The notes under the pieces were generated by a model that saw nothing but the letters and a program-made list of their open reading frames with translations, had not been told where the DNA came from and did not search any database. A program made the translations under genes and the position numbers. Positions 8,138 through 16,901 of a stretch of DNA of 40,659 nucleotides are shown here, piece by piece. Origin of the DNA: Myxococcales bacterium (GTDB lineage: Bacteria; Myxococcota_A; Polyangia; Polyangiales; JAFGIB01); assembly GCA_028817855.1 (NCBI GenBank), contig JAPPOT010000089.1:1-40659 (forward strand). The letters run 5' to 3'. Every line of letters begins with the position of its first letter. The first letter of the stretch is position 1.

Positions 8138-10549
8138 GTGGCCCCACGAGACGATGTGCAGACCTGGCTCGCGAAGGCGCGCGAGCACCTGGAGTGGGAC
8201 CGGCGCACGGAGGCGGTCCTGGCGCGCTGTGGCGGCGATGCCGCGCGCCGCGCGGGCGTCGAGCTGGCCGCCGACCGCGCGCAGGCCGAGGTGCTGCTGA
8301 GCGAGACGCGCGAAGCGCTCGGCGTGCTGCAGCGACGCGAGAAGTTCCCGCTCGACGACCTGCGCGACGTCGTGCCGCATCTGCAGCGGCTCGAGCGCGG
8401 CGGAGCGCTCGACGCGGCTGCGCTCTACGACCTGCTCGTGACGCTGCGCACCGCGCGCGCGATGCGGACGTTCCTCAGCCGGCAGCGCGAGGAGCTGCCC
8501 GCCCTGTGGCTGAGCTGCAGCACCGATCCGGCTCTCGACGAGCTCGAGGCCCAGCTCGACGACGCGCTCTCGCCGGACGGCAGTCTGAGCGATCACGCCA
8601 GCCCCGAGCTGCGACAGCTGCGCAAGGAGATCGGCAACCTGCGCGAGCGCATCGTCGGACGCCTGCAGGGCCTGATCGACCGCTATCAGGACGTGCTGTC
8701 GGACCGCTACTACACGCTGCGCGAGGGACGCTACGTGCTGCCCGTGCGGCGCGATGCCCACGAACGCGTGCCCGGCATCGTGCACGGCACGAGCCAGAGC
8801 GGCGCCAGCGTCTTCGTCGAGCCGCGTCCGGTGGTGGCCCACGGCAACCGCCTCAAGATGGCGCACAGTGAGCTGGAGCGTGAGGAGCAGCGCATCTTGG
8901 CCTCGCTCAGCGAGCTCGCGCGCGAGCGCATCGGTAGCCTCGAGGGCGCCGCGCTGGCGATCGACCGCATGGACCTGCGCCGCGCCGCCGCGCGCCTGGG
9001 TCGCGACCTGGACGGACACGTGCCCGTGCTCGACGAGGCCTGCCGCGCGGAGATCCACGAGTTGCGCCATCCGCTGCTGCTGCTCGACGGCGTCGACGTG
9101 GTGGACAACGACCTCTCGCTGGCCGCGGGCGAGGGGCTCGTCATCTCCGGCCCCAACGCCGGCGGCAAGACGGTGCTGCTCAAGTCGCTGGGCTTGGCGG
9201 CGCTCATGACACGCGCCGGGCTGCCGCTCGCCGCCCGCGAGGACAGCCGGGTCGGCTTCTTCGAGCGCGTCCTGACGGATGTGGGCGACGAGCAGTCGAC
9301 GGTGAAGAACCTCTCGACCTTCTCTGCGCACATCACGAACCTGGCGGCGATCCTGGAGGCTGCGGACGGGCGCAGCCTGGTGCTGCTTGACGAGGTCGCG
9401 ACGGGCACCGATCCCCAGGAAGGAGCTGCCCTCGCCTGTGCCCTGGTCGACACCCTCTGCGAGCAGGGAGCCGCGCTCGCGGTGAGCACCCACTACGAGC
9501 CGCTGAAAGCCTTCTCGCTCGAGGACACACGCCTGCGCACAGCCTCGGTCGGGTTCGACGTGGCGCGCATGGAGCCGAGCTTCAAGCTCGCGCTGGATGT
9601 CCCGGGCGCCTCGAGTGCCTTGGCTGTCGCGCAGCGCTTCGGCATTCCGGCCGACGTGATCGCACGGGCGCAGCGCGTGCTGCCAGAACAGGCGCGCAAA
9701 TTCGACCAGCTCGTGCAGCAGCTCGCCGCCAAGATCTCCGAGCTCGAGCAGGCCCAGGAGGCGCTCGCGCGGGACCGGGCCCGCGTCGACGAGCTCCGGC
9801 GCAAGCAGGACAAGAAGCTCGAATCGCTGCGGCGCGACGGCGACAACACCATCGCCCGCGAGGTGAGCGACTTGCTCGCGGACGTGAAGAGCGCGCGCCA
9901 GGCGGTCTCCGCAGCGCGGGACAAGCTGCGGAGCGACAAGCCCGATGCCAAGGCCGTGGCCGAAGCGGATAAGCTGGTCGCCAAGGTAGCCAAGCGCGTG
10001 GCGCTCGGCGGCGACCTGGCGTCGTCACAGCCCACCGCGAGCCGCGGCGGGGGCGGCGGTGGACCGATCGAAGAAGGGGACGTGCGCGTCGGCGGCAAGG
10101 TCCACGTGGATCGGCTGCGCTCCGACGCGGTGGTGCTCGAGGGCCCCAACAAGGGGCGCGTGCGCGTGGCGGTGGGACCGCTGAAGCTCTGGGTCGAGAC
10201 CGGCGAGCTGCGAGAGCCCAGTGGCAATGCGGCCGCGGGCGGCAGCGCCAACGGTGATGAGCGGAAGCCTTCGCCCACACCGCGCCGCAAGGCCGAGCGC
10301 ACGCCCGACAACACGGTGACGGTGCGCGGCATGCGGGTGGACGACGCCAAGAGCATGGTGGAGACTTTCGTCGACCGGCTCCTCACGACCGATCATCCGG
10401 TGGGCTACGTCGTGCACGGACACGGCAGCGGTGCCCTGCGCGACGCCATTCGCGAGCAACTGCGGCAGGAGATGCCGCACGTGCGCAGCGCGCGGGCAGG
10501 CGCGGACCACGAAGGCGGCGACGCGGTCACCGTCTTCGAGCTCGATTGA
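8138..10549 (+). CDS. mutS2: Endonuclease MutS2 (recombination/ribosome-rescue ATPase with Smr domain)
   Basis: This 803-residue protein matches the MutS2 family in length (B. subtilis about 785). Core and lever regions (about 1-310) lead to the ATPase with Walker A GPNAGGKT, the STVKNLSTFSAH signature and Walker B LVLLDEVATGTD. A long coiled coil follows (about 510-610), then a linker and a C-terminal Smr domain with TVRGMRVDDA and HGHGSGALRDAIRE. The usual LDLR Smr motif reads VTVR here, so nuclease activity of the Smr domain is less certain. MutS2 proteins suppress recombination or split collided ribosomes rather than repair mismatches. Start is GTG at 8138, 1 bp after kinase 1; the palindrome at 10556 begins 6 bp after the stop. 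Confidence 0.93.
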   Translation: MAPRDDVQTWLAKAREHLEWDRRTEAVLARCGGDAARRAGVELAADRAQAEVLLSETREALGVLQRREKFPLDDLRDVVPHLQRLERGGALDAAALYDLLVTLRTARAMRTFLSRQREELPALWLSCSTDPALDELEAQLDDALSPDGSLSDHASPELRQLRKEIGNLRERIVGRLQGLIDRYQDVLSDRYYTLREGRYVLPVRRDAHERVPGIVHGTSQSGASVFVEPRPVVAHGNRLKMAHSELEREEQRILASLSELARERIGSLEGAALAIDRMDLRRAAARLGRDLDGHVPVLDEACRAEIHELRHPLLLLDGVDVVDNDLSLAAGEGLVISGPNAGGKTVLLKSLGLAALMTRAGLPLAAREDSRVGFFERVLTDVGDEQSTVKNLSTFSAHITNLAAILEAADGRSLVLLDEVATGTDPQEGAALACALVDTLCEQGAALAVSTHYEPLKAFSLEDTRLRTASVGFDVARMEPSFKLALDVPGASSALAVAQRFGIPADVIARAQRVLPEQARKFDQLVQQLAAKISELEQAQEALARDRARVDELRRKQDKKLESLRRDGDNTIAREVSDLLADVKSARQAVSAARDKLRSDKPDAKAVAEADKLVAKVAKRVALGGDLASSQPTASRGGGGGGPIEEGDVRVGGKVHVDRLRSDAVVLEGPNKGRVRVAVGPLKLWVETGELREPSGNAAAGGSANGDERKPSPTPRRKAERTPDNTVTVRGMRVDDAKSMVETFVDRLLTTDHPVGYVVHGHGSGALRDAIREQLRQEMPHVRSARAGADHEGGDAVTVFELD

Positions 10550-10555
10550 TCATTG

Positions 10556-10716
10556 GAGCGCATGTCGAGAATGCCCCCAATGGATTTCGGAGCGCGACGG
10601 GGCCGAGCGGCGTGTCGGCGAACCCAGGCAATGCCGAGTATTGCCGAACGTGAGGCGACGCGGCGAACGGCCCCGTCGCGCCCGAAAGGCGCCGAGAGCA
10701 TTCTTGAGATGCGCTC
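10556..10716. repeat. 161-bp imperfect palindrome filling a convergent gene junction
   Basis: The whole spacer folds on itself about position 10636. Outer arms are GAGCGCAT (10556) and ATGCGCTC (ending 10716). The next blocks GAATGC and GCATTC pair, a central GCGCGACGGGGCCG block (left arm near 10591-10604) is perfectly complementary to the right arm, and the apex is GGCAAT (10627-10632) with ATTGCC (10640-10645). It starts 6 bp after the mutS2 stop and its last base is the first base of the kinase 2 stop codon complement. It has no open frame of interest and no direct repeats of target-site type. It may be a bidirectional terminator, a stable mRNA 3' end, or a miniature inverted-repeat element. 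Confidence 0.9.
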
Positions 10717-12395
10717 TAGCGGAAGGCGGCGGGCACCTTCAGGTCACCCAGACGGTCTCGCGTGACGGGCCGTCCCGCGGCCTTCGCTGCCGGCTCGCCC
10801 TCGGCCGCTTCCCCCGCGCGGGGCGCCAGCAGGACCAGGTGCACCTGGATGTCGGCTGCGGGCTCGACCCGCGTCCGCGCCCGACGTGCGCCGCTGCGTG
10901 CGACCAGCGACAGCGACTCGCCGCGCCGTGTCTCGAAGCTGCACGGGGTTTGATCGCACAGGGCGGCACCGCCCTCGAGCTGCACATGGGCACCCGAAGG
11001 TCGTGTGGTGACCGCCACAGTCACGAGATCCAAGGCCTCGGCGGTCGGCTCGGGCTGCGACTCCGGGATCACTACCCCGGCGCTGCCCGGCTCCACCGGA
11101 GGCGGGAGCGGAGCAGCGGGGGCGTCCGATGCAGCCGCCGGCGGCAGGGGCTCGGTGTTCTGGCCCAGCCACAGGAACACGGCTGCGATCACGGACAGCA
11201 CCAACGCAGCGACGCCCGCGCGCCGCACAGGGCGCCGGGCGACCGGCAGCTTCTCGACCGCCGGCAGGTCCGTCGTCAGCGGTGTGAGCAACTCGGTGGT
11301 CGGGATCTCGTGGGTCTGTAGCTCGGGCCGCCCGCTCGACGGGACAGTAAGGGCGGGCGCCGCGAGCTGCCCGGAGCCGGACGTTCGAAAGGCGACACCC
11401 GCCATCTCCGGCACCGCCATCAGCGCCCCCGCCATCTCTCCCATGGTGGCGAAGCGCGCTCCGGGCGCCTTCTCGAGGGCCCGGTAGACGATGCCCTCCA
11501 GCTCCCGGCTCACACCCAACCTCGGACTGACGTCGCGTAGCCGCGGAACCGCGTTGCGGGCGTGCTTCGAGAGCACCGACATGAAGCTCTCGCCCTCGAA
11601 GGGCACGCGTCCCGTCAGCAACTCGAAGAGGATCACCCCCAGCGCATAGACATCGACGCGGTGATCGGGCGGCTGCCCCTGGGCCTGCTCCGGCGACATG
11701 TACTCGGGTGTTCCGAAGATCATGCCGGTGCGAGTCAGCTTGCGCGGCCCCTCGCCGCGGGGACCAAGCTCGAGCTCATTCATCTTGGCGACGCCGAAAT
11801 CGACGATCTTCACGAAGTCGGGCGCGCCGTCGCGCTCGATCAGGAAGATGTTCTCCGGCTTCAGGTCCCGGTGGATGATGCCCTTGTCGTGGGCGGCGGC
11901 CAGCGCGCGGCAGCACTGCACGAGGATCGGAACGATGCGCTCCGGCGGCAGCGAGCCACCGCGCACGAGCGCATCGGCGACGTCCTCGCCCTCGAGCATC
12001 TCCATCACAAAGTAGCTGGCGCCGGTCGGGGTCTCGCCGAAGTCGAGCACATCGACGATGTTCGGATGGCCGATGCGCGAGGCGCTCTTGGCCTCGCGCC
12101 GGAAGCGCTCGACCACGTCGGGTCGGCGCGAGAAGTCATCGCGCAGGACCTTGAGGGCGACGCGACGATCGATCAGCTCGTGTGCGGCCTCGTAGACGAT
12201 ACCCATGCCGCCCTCGCCCACCACGCGGCGGACGCGGTAGCGGCTGTCGAGGACCGCACCGATCAGCGGGTCCTCGCCACCCGCCTCGAGGCTGGCGGAG
12301 CGGGTCGCGAGTCGCCCCCCGTCCTCGGGGCAGAACGTCTCCCCGCTGCGGAAGGTGCGCCCGCAAGTGCGGCACGTCTTCTCCACGTTCTGCAT
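10716..12395 (-). CDS. Hanks-type Ser/Thr protein kinase with N-terminal Cys motif (kinase 2)
   Basis: This 559-residue kinase opens with a zinc-ribbon-like segment (TCRTCGRTF and ETFCPEDGG, three Cys near residues 8-22). The kinase core carries GEGGMGIVYE, VALKVLRDD, IIHRDLKPEN, VDFGVAK and GTPEYMSPEQ, so it should be active. A linker, one membrane helix (GVAALVLSVIAAVFLWLG, near 400) and a PEGA-like external region with TVAVTTRPSGAHVQLEGG follow, with paired Cys in CDQTPC. It runs convergent to mutS2 across the palindrome and is divergent from mutL. Its domain order parallels kinase 1 apart from the added Cys motif. Phosphorylation targets are unknown. Confidence 0.9.
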   Translation of the reverse strand: MQNVEKTCRTCGRTFRSGETFCPEDGGRLATRSASLEAGGEDPLIGAVLDSRYRVRRVVGEGGMGIVYEAAHELIDRRVALKVLRDDFSRRPDVVERFRREAKSASRIGHPNIVDVLDFGETPTGASYFVMEMLEGEDVADALVRGGSLPPERIVPILVQCCRALAAAHDKGIIHRDLKPENIFLIERDGAPDFVKIVDFGVAKMNELELGPRGEGPRKLTRTGMIFGTPEYMSPEQAQGQPPDHRVDVYALGVILFELLTGRVPFEGESFMSVLSKHARNAVPRLRDVSPRLGVSRELEGIVYRALEKAPGARFATMGEMAGALMAVPEMAGVAFRTSGSGQLAAPALTVPSSGRPELQTHEIPTTELLTPLTTDLPAVEKLPVARRPVRRAGVAALVLSVIAAVFLWLGQNTEPLPPAAASDAPAAPLPPPVEPGSAGVVIPESQPEPTAEALDLVTVAVTTRPSGAHVQLEGGAALCDQTPCSFETRRGESLSLVARSGARRARTRVEPAADIQVHLVLLAPRAGEAAEGEPAAKAAGRPVTRDRLGDLKVPAAFR

Positions 12396-12413
12396 CGAAT
12401 CAAAGGAGCTTCA

Positions 12414-12522
12414 CACGGTACCAAGGCGCCGACCGGGGGGTCAAACCAGGGGACCGTTCAGGCATTGCGAAAGTTCATTTGATTACAGGTGATTACGCGA
12501 TGAACTGTGCGCCTGTACCGTG
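12414..12522. repeat. Imperfect palindrome in the kinase 2 / mutL divergent spacer
   Basis: Outer blocks CACGGTAC (12414-12421) and GTACCGTG (12515-12522) are perfect complements. AGGCGC just inside pairs with GCGCCT across a two-base bulge, and midpoints agree near 12468. The inner part pairs more weakly. A short direct repeat TGATTAC lies at 12480-12496. The element overlaps any promoter for mutL and could be an operator or a relic of the palindrome class. The statistical support is moderate because the spacer is short. Confidence 0.45.
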
Positions 12523-12535
12523 GTAGGTTTCCGCC

Positions 12536-14371
12536 GTGAGTGGGCGGATCGCAGTGCTCGACGGTGCCTTGGCCGACCAAATCGCTGCTGGCGAGGTGGT
12601 CGAGCGGCCGGCCAGCGTGGTGAAGGAACTGCTGGAGAACGCGGTCGATGCGGGGGCCCGACGCGTGCAGGTGGACATCTCGGATGGCGGCCGCGCGCGC
12701 ATTCGCGTGACCGACGACGGGGCGGGTATGGCAGAAGCCGACGCCGCGCTGAGCGTGCGCCGTCACGCCACCAGCAAGCTCCGCACCCTGGAGGACCTGA
12801 GCGCGATCGGCACCCTCGGCTTTCGGGGCGAGGCGCTCCCCTCGATCGCCTCGGTCTCGCGCTTCAGCCTGGAGAGCCGCGAGCCGGAGGCGGTCGCCGG
12901 TACGCGCGTGGAGATCGAAGGCGGAGAGACGGCGCGGATCCAACCGGCGGGATGCGCGCCGGGCACGACGGTCGAGGTGCGCGACCTGTTCTACAACGTC
13001 CCGGCCCGACTCAAGTTCCTGAAGGCGCGCGCCACGGAGAGCGGTCACGTCTCGGCGGTTTGCATGCGCACAGCCCTGGCCAACCCCGGGCTGGCGCTGA
13101 CGCTGCGCAGCGATGGCCGGCGCGTGCGCGAGTACCTGAGCGCCGATAGCTTCATCGAGCGCGCGCGCGCGGCCTTTCCCCACGACAAGCTGGGCGCGAT
13201 CGAGGAGCGAGCCCAGGGCATCTCCCTGGAGGCCGCACTTGGCGCACCCGAGCGCGCGCGCTCCGGCATGGCCGGGCTGCATCTCTTCGTCAACGGGCGC
13301 CCGGTGCGCGACCCGCCGCTGGCGCGCGCGGTATCCTACGCCTACGGCAGCGTGCTTCCCCCCGGGCGCTACCCGATCGGCGCCCTCTCGCTGCGTATCG
13401 ATCCCGCCGAAGTGGACGTCAACGTGCACCCCCAGAAGCACGAGGTGCGGTTCGCCAATGGGCGCCGTATCTACGACGCCGTCTCGCGCATGCTCGCCAA
13501 GCACCTGGGCACCACCGCCTGGAGCGGTCCCGCCGCGCGCGCCCAGCAGTACTGGGACCGGCGCTTGCCGCTCGGGGGAGCCAGCACACCGGCGGCTGCC
13601 GCCGCAGCGCCGCACGTTGGCAGCGACGAAACCGAGTCGGTGAGCGCCGGCGATCCCTGGGGGCTGGCTGCCTCCGCAGGCGTCGCCGGGGCAAGCGGTG
13701 TGGCCGATGCGCGCGCCGAGACGAGCTTTGGTGCGCCCCGCCCGGACGCGCCCACGGCGGAAGCCGTATTGCCGAACGTGATGCCGGTGGGCTTCTTCGG
13801 AAGCCTGCGGGTACTCGGGCAGGTGCGGCGCATGCTGCTGATCTGCGAGGCGGGCGATGCCCTGCACGTGATCGATCAGCACGCGGCCGACGAACGCGTG
13901 CGCTACGATCGCCTGCGCCGCGCCCACGCCGCCCGGTCCGTGGAGACCCAGCGCTTGCTCTTCCCCGAGCGGGTCGAGTGCAGCGAGAGCGAGGCGACGC
14001 TGGTCGATGAACAGGCCGAAGCGCTCCAGGCCATGGGACTCGATTGCACGCGGCTCGGCCAGACCACCGTGGCGGTGCACGCGGTGCCCGCGCTGCTCAC
14101 GCGCGCAACGCCGGAGCGCCTGCTCAAGGACGTGCTCGTCGAGCTCGAGCGCGCCGGCGAGCGGGCCTTCTCCGATGCGATCGACATGGCGCTGGCGACG
14201 ATGGCCTGCCACGGCGCAATCCGAGCGGGCGACGTGCTCTCCAACGAGCAAGCCCAGGCACTGCTCGCGAACATGGACGAGGTCGAGGACTTTGCGGGGC
14301 ACTGCCCCCACGGCCGACCCGTGGTGCACACGATCCCGCTCGATGCGCTGGCGCGCAAGCTGGGACGCTGA
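12536..14371 (+). CDS. mutL: DNA mismatch repair protein MutL
   Basis: This 611-residue protein is MutL, the ATP-dependent matchmaker/nicking factor of mismatch repair. The N-terminal GHKL ATPase shows KELLENAVDAGA (catalytic Glu31), DDGAGM, ATSKL and GFRGEALPS. The C-terminal dimerisation and endonuclease part has DQHAADERVRYD (447-458), ACHGAIRAGD and CPHGRP. The DQHA(X)2E(X)4E nuclease motif is complete except that the last Glu is Asp458, so metal-dependent nicking is likely but should not be assumed. Start is GTG at 12536 because the conserved N-terminus begins at once after it. miaA follows after 3 bp, a mutL-miaA order also known in enterobacteria. No mutS is in the window. Confidence 0.95.
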   Translation: MSGRIAVLDGALADQIAAGEVVERPASVVKELLENAVDAGARRVQVDISDGGRARIRVTDDGAGMAEADAALSVRRHATSKLRTLEDLSAIGTLGFRGEALPSIASVSRFSLESREPEAVAGTRVEIEGGETARIQPAGCAPGTTVEVRDLFYNVPARLKFLKARATESGHVSAVCMRTALANPGLALTLRSDGRRVREYLSADSFIERARAAFPHDKLGAIEERAQGISLEAALGAPERARSGMAGLHLFVNGRPVRDPPLARAVSYAYGSVLPPGRYPIGALSLRIDPAEVDVNVHPQKHEVRFANGRRIYDAVSRMLAKHLGTTAWSGPAARAQQYWDRRLPLGGASTPAAAAAAPHVGSDETESVSAGDPWGLAASAGVAGASGVADARAETSFGAPRPDAPTAEAVLPNVMPVGFFGSLRVLGQVRRMLLICEAGDALHVIDQHAADERVRYDRLRRAHAARSVETQRLLFPERVECSESEATLVDEQAEALQAMGLDCTRLGQTTVAVHAVPALLTRATPERLLKDVLVELERAGERAFSDAIDMALATMACHGAIRAGDVLSNEQAQALLANMDEVEDFAGHCPHGRPVVHTIPLDALARKLGR

Positions 14372-14374
14372 CCG

Positions 14375-15310
14375 ATGAAGGTGATCGCACTGGTGGGCGC
14401 CACCGGCGTCGGCAAGACGCGCGTGGCGATCGAGCTGTGCCAGCGCCTGGGCGGCGAGATCGTGGGCGCCGACTCCGTGCAGGTCTACCGGGGCTTCGAC
14501 ATCGGCTCCGGCAAGCCCTCCACCGACGAGCTCGCGGGAGTGCCGCACCACCTGATCGATGTGGTCGAGCCGGACGCGTCGATCGACGCCGCCCGCTATG
14601 CCGAGCTGGCGGACGCTGCGATCGCGGACATCGCGAGCCGCGGGAAGGTGCCGATCGTGGTCGGCGGGACCGGCCTTTGGCTGCGGGCGTTGCTGCGCGG
14701 TCTGGTCGAGGCTCCGCCCGTGGATGCCGCGCTGCGCGCTCGGCTCGAAGCGCGCTGGCGGGCGGACCGTGGCATCGCGCTCCATCGCCGGCTGCGCGAG
14801 GTCGATCCGGCGAGCGCCCGTTCGGTCCACGCCAACGACATGGTGCGGGTCGTGCGCGCCCTCGAGTTTCACGCCCAGACCGGACGCGCCCTGGGGGCAG
14901 TGCGACGGGAGCACGCGCTTGGTGCGCCCCGCTACGATGCCTTCGTGCTCTGGCTCGAGCTGGAACGGGAGCCGTGGGAGCTCGCGGTCGCGGCGCGCGT
15001 CGGCGCCATGCTGGCGGCAGGTTGGGTGCAAGAGGTGCGCCAGCTGCTCGAGACTCACGGCCCCGACCTGCGCGGCCTGGGCGCCGTTGGCTACCGAGAG
15101 GTGGTCGAGCACGTGCGCGACGGGCTCCCTATCGACGAGACACGCTCCCGCATCACACGGGCCACCCGACTCTACGGCAAGCGGCAGCGCACGTGGTTCA
15201 AGGGGGATCCGAGCGTGGACCTGCAGTGCGCCCCCGACGCCGCGCTGCAGGACTCGATGCTCGAGCGCATCGAAGCGCATCTGGGGCCCCGATCAGCTCC
15301 CGTCCCCTGA
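14375..15310 (+). CDS. miaA: tRNA dimethylallyltransferase MiaA
   Basis: This 311-residue enzyme transfers the dimethylallyl group to N6 of A37 in tRNAs that read codons starting with U. The P-loop GATGVGKT, the substrate motif ADSVQVYRG, the tRNA-binding [12 protein letters not shown] and the closing [12 protein letters not shown] are all present and in family order; length is normal. It is translated 3 bp behind mutL, so the two share a transcript. Its last 18 bases overlap, tail to tail, the end of the sigma-54 activator gene on the other strand. Confidence 0.95.
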   Translation: MKVIALVGATGVGKTRVAIELCQRLGGEIVGADSVQVYRGFDIGSGKPSTDELAGVPHHLIDVVEPDASIDAARYAELADAAIADIASRGKVPIVVGGTGLWLRALLRGLVEAPPVDAALRARLEARWRADRGIALHRRLREVDPASARSVHANDMVRVVRALEFHAQTGRALGAVRREHALGAPRYDAFVLWLELEREPWELAVAARVGAMLAAGWVQEVRQLLETHGPDLRGLGAVGYREVVEHVRDGLPIDETRSRITRATRLYGKRQRTWFKGDPSVDLQCAPDAALQDSMLERIEAHLGPRSAPVP

Positions 15311-16837
15311 CGCCTGGCGGAGTCGGTCGCGCAGGGTGGTGCGCGGCATCCCGAGAACGCGCGCCGCGGCCGCGTAGTTGCCCTGGTGCTGAGCTACCAC
15401 GCGGCGCAGCTGCTCGGTGTCGCAGCTCGCTGCGGCCGGACACAGCTGCCGCAGCGCCTGGTCCACGTCCCCCCACTCCAACCGCCGTGCGCTCGTGGCC
15501 GCCGCTGCCGCCGACAGCACGTTGCGCAGCTCGCGGGCGTTGCCGGGCCAGCTGTGGGCCCGGAGCCGTTCGAGCGCGTCCTCGGCCAGCTCGCGCGGAC
15601 CCACCACCTCGCTGACCTCGTGCAGGAAGTGCCGCGCCAGCGGTGCGATGTCCTCCGCGCGCTGGCGCAGGGGCGGCACCATCAGGATGAGGCGCGCGAT
15701 GCGAAAGAAAAGGTCCTGCCGAAACTCCCCGCGCTCGACCATCCCACGCAAGTCCCGGTGGGTCGCACAGACCAGGCGGACCTCCACGCGGCGCTCTTCC
15801 TCGGCACCCACGCGGCGAATCTCGCCGGTCTCGAGCACGCGCAGCAGACGCGTCTGGAGCGCCGCGGGCAGCTCTCCGATCTCGTCGAGGAAGAGCGTCC
15901 CTCCGTCAGCCTGCTCAAACACACCCCGGCGCGCACCGGCGGCCCCCGTGAAGGCGCCGCGCTCGTGCCCAAAGAGCTCACTCTCGATCAGCTCCCGGGG
16001 CACACCGCCTGCGTTGAGCGCCACCAGCGGTCCCGAGGCGCGTGGCCCCTCCCGGTGCAACAGCTCGGCCAGCCCCTCCTTGCCGACGCCGCTCTCACCG
16101 AGGATCAAGGCTGGCCAGGGGAGCGCTGCGTAGCGTTCGGCATCGGCCATCAAAGCCCGGGAGACGGTCGCCACTGCGATCGGACGTGCGCCGCTGCTCG
16201 CGGGCTCGGCACGCTCGCGGGTCACGTGCATCTCGCTGCGCCCCACCCGCACCACGTCGCCCGCGTGCAGCTCCGCGCTCGCGACGCGCACACCGTTGAC
16301 GAGGGTCCCATTGCGACTGTCCAGGTCCCGCAATCGCACGCTGCGGCTCGTCGGCTCGAAGCGGCAGTGACGCGCGCTCGCCGCACGGTCGACCAGCACC
16401 AAGTCGTTGTCCGGAGCCCGCCCCACGGACAGGGGAAGATCGCGCAGCGCCACCCGACGCGCCTCGGACCCGCGTCCGAGCAGCAACGAGAGCTTGCCCG
16501 TCGCGACGTGCTCCAGCGACTCGGTTGCGCGCTCGAGCGTGGCCGCGACGTCGGGTGCGCCGGTCTGCTCACAGCGGCGCAGGCCATGGTCGCGCCCCAG
16601 GGGGATCAGTTGATCGAGCGGCAGCGGTCGCGGACGGGCTCGCTCGGCGGCAGCTAGCGCCAGCGGTAGCATGACGACCGTGCCGCCGCGCGCCATCACC
16701 AGCAGATGGCGCTCCGCGACGTCGGCATCGTCGCTCACCACGTCGCAGCGATGGTGGCGGCCGATCTCGAGCGGCGCCTCACCCAGGGGAAAGCGCAGCA
16801 ATGGCTCCCCACGTTTGTGGATTTCCAGGATCTGCAT
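15293..16837 (-). CDS. Sigma-54-dependent transcriptional activator with two FHA domains
   Basis: This 514-residue enhancer-binding protein has two N-terminal FHA phosphothreonine-recognition modules. The first is degenerate (about 18-50, [11 protein letters not shown]), and the second is canonical (about 130-205, [12 protein letters not shown] then [10 protein letters not shown]). The AAA+ domain follows with Walker [10 protein letters not shown], the sigma-54-contacting GAFTGA loop, [12 protein letters not shown] and [10 protein letters not shown] Fis-type helix-turn-helix closes the protein ([20 protein letters not shown]). FHA input suggests control by Ser/Thr kinases such as the two nearby, rather than by a receiver domain, which is absent. 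Target promoters are not known. It overlaps miaA by 18 bp tail to tail and is divergent from gcvT. Confidence 0.93.
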   Translation of the reverse strand: MQILEIHKRGEPLLRFPLGEAPLEIGRHHRCDVVSDDADVAERHLLVMARGGTVVMLPLALAAAERARPRPLPLDQLIPLGRDHGLRRCEQTGAPDVAATLERATESLEHVATGKLSLLLGRGSEARRVALRDLPLSVGRAPDNDLVLVDRAASARHCRFEPTSRSVRLRDLDSRNGTLVNGVRVASAELHAGDVVRVGRSEMHVTRERAEPASSGARPIAVATVSRALMADAERYAALPWPALILGESGVGKEGLAELLHREGPRASGPLVALNAGGVPRELIESELFGHERGAFTGAAGARRGVFEQADGGTLFLDEIGELPAALQTRLLRVLETGEIRRVGAEEERRVEVRLVCATHRDLRGMVERGEFRQDLFFRIARLILMVPPLRQRAEDIAPLARHFLHEVSEVVGPRELAEDALERLRAHSWPGNARELRNVLSAAAAATSARRLEWGDVDQALRQLCPAAASCDTEQLRRVVAQHQGNYAAAARVLGMPRTTLRDRLRQASGDGS

Positions 16838-16901
16838 GCCCCCTTATCGGCCGCCCCATCCCACGGTTGCGCGGCGCCCGCCGGCACCCTATCGTGCCGC
16901 G

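Noticed and set aside
10638..10653. 16-base identity (GTATTGCCGAACGTGA) between the palindrome and mutL at 13766-13781
   Set aside because: The mutL copy codes for a linker (AVLPNV). One exact 16-mer between two positions in 40 kb of GC-rich DNA is not improbable, and nothing flanking it matches.
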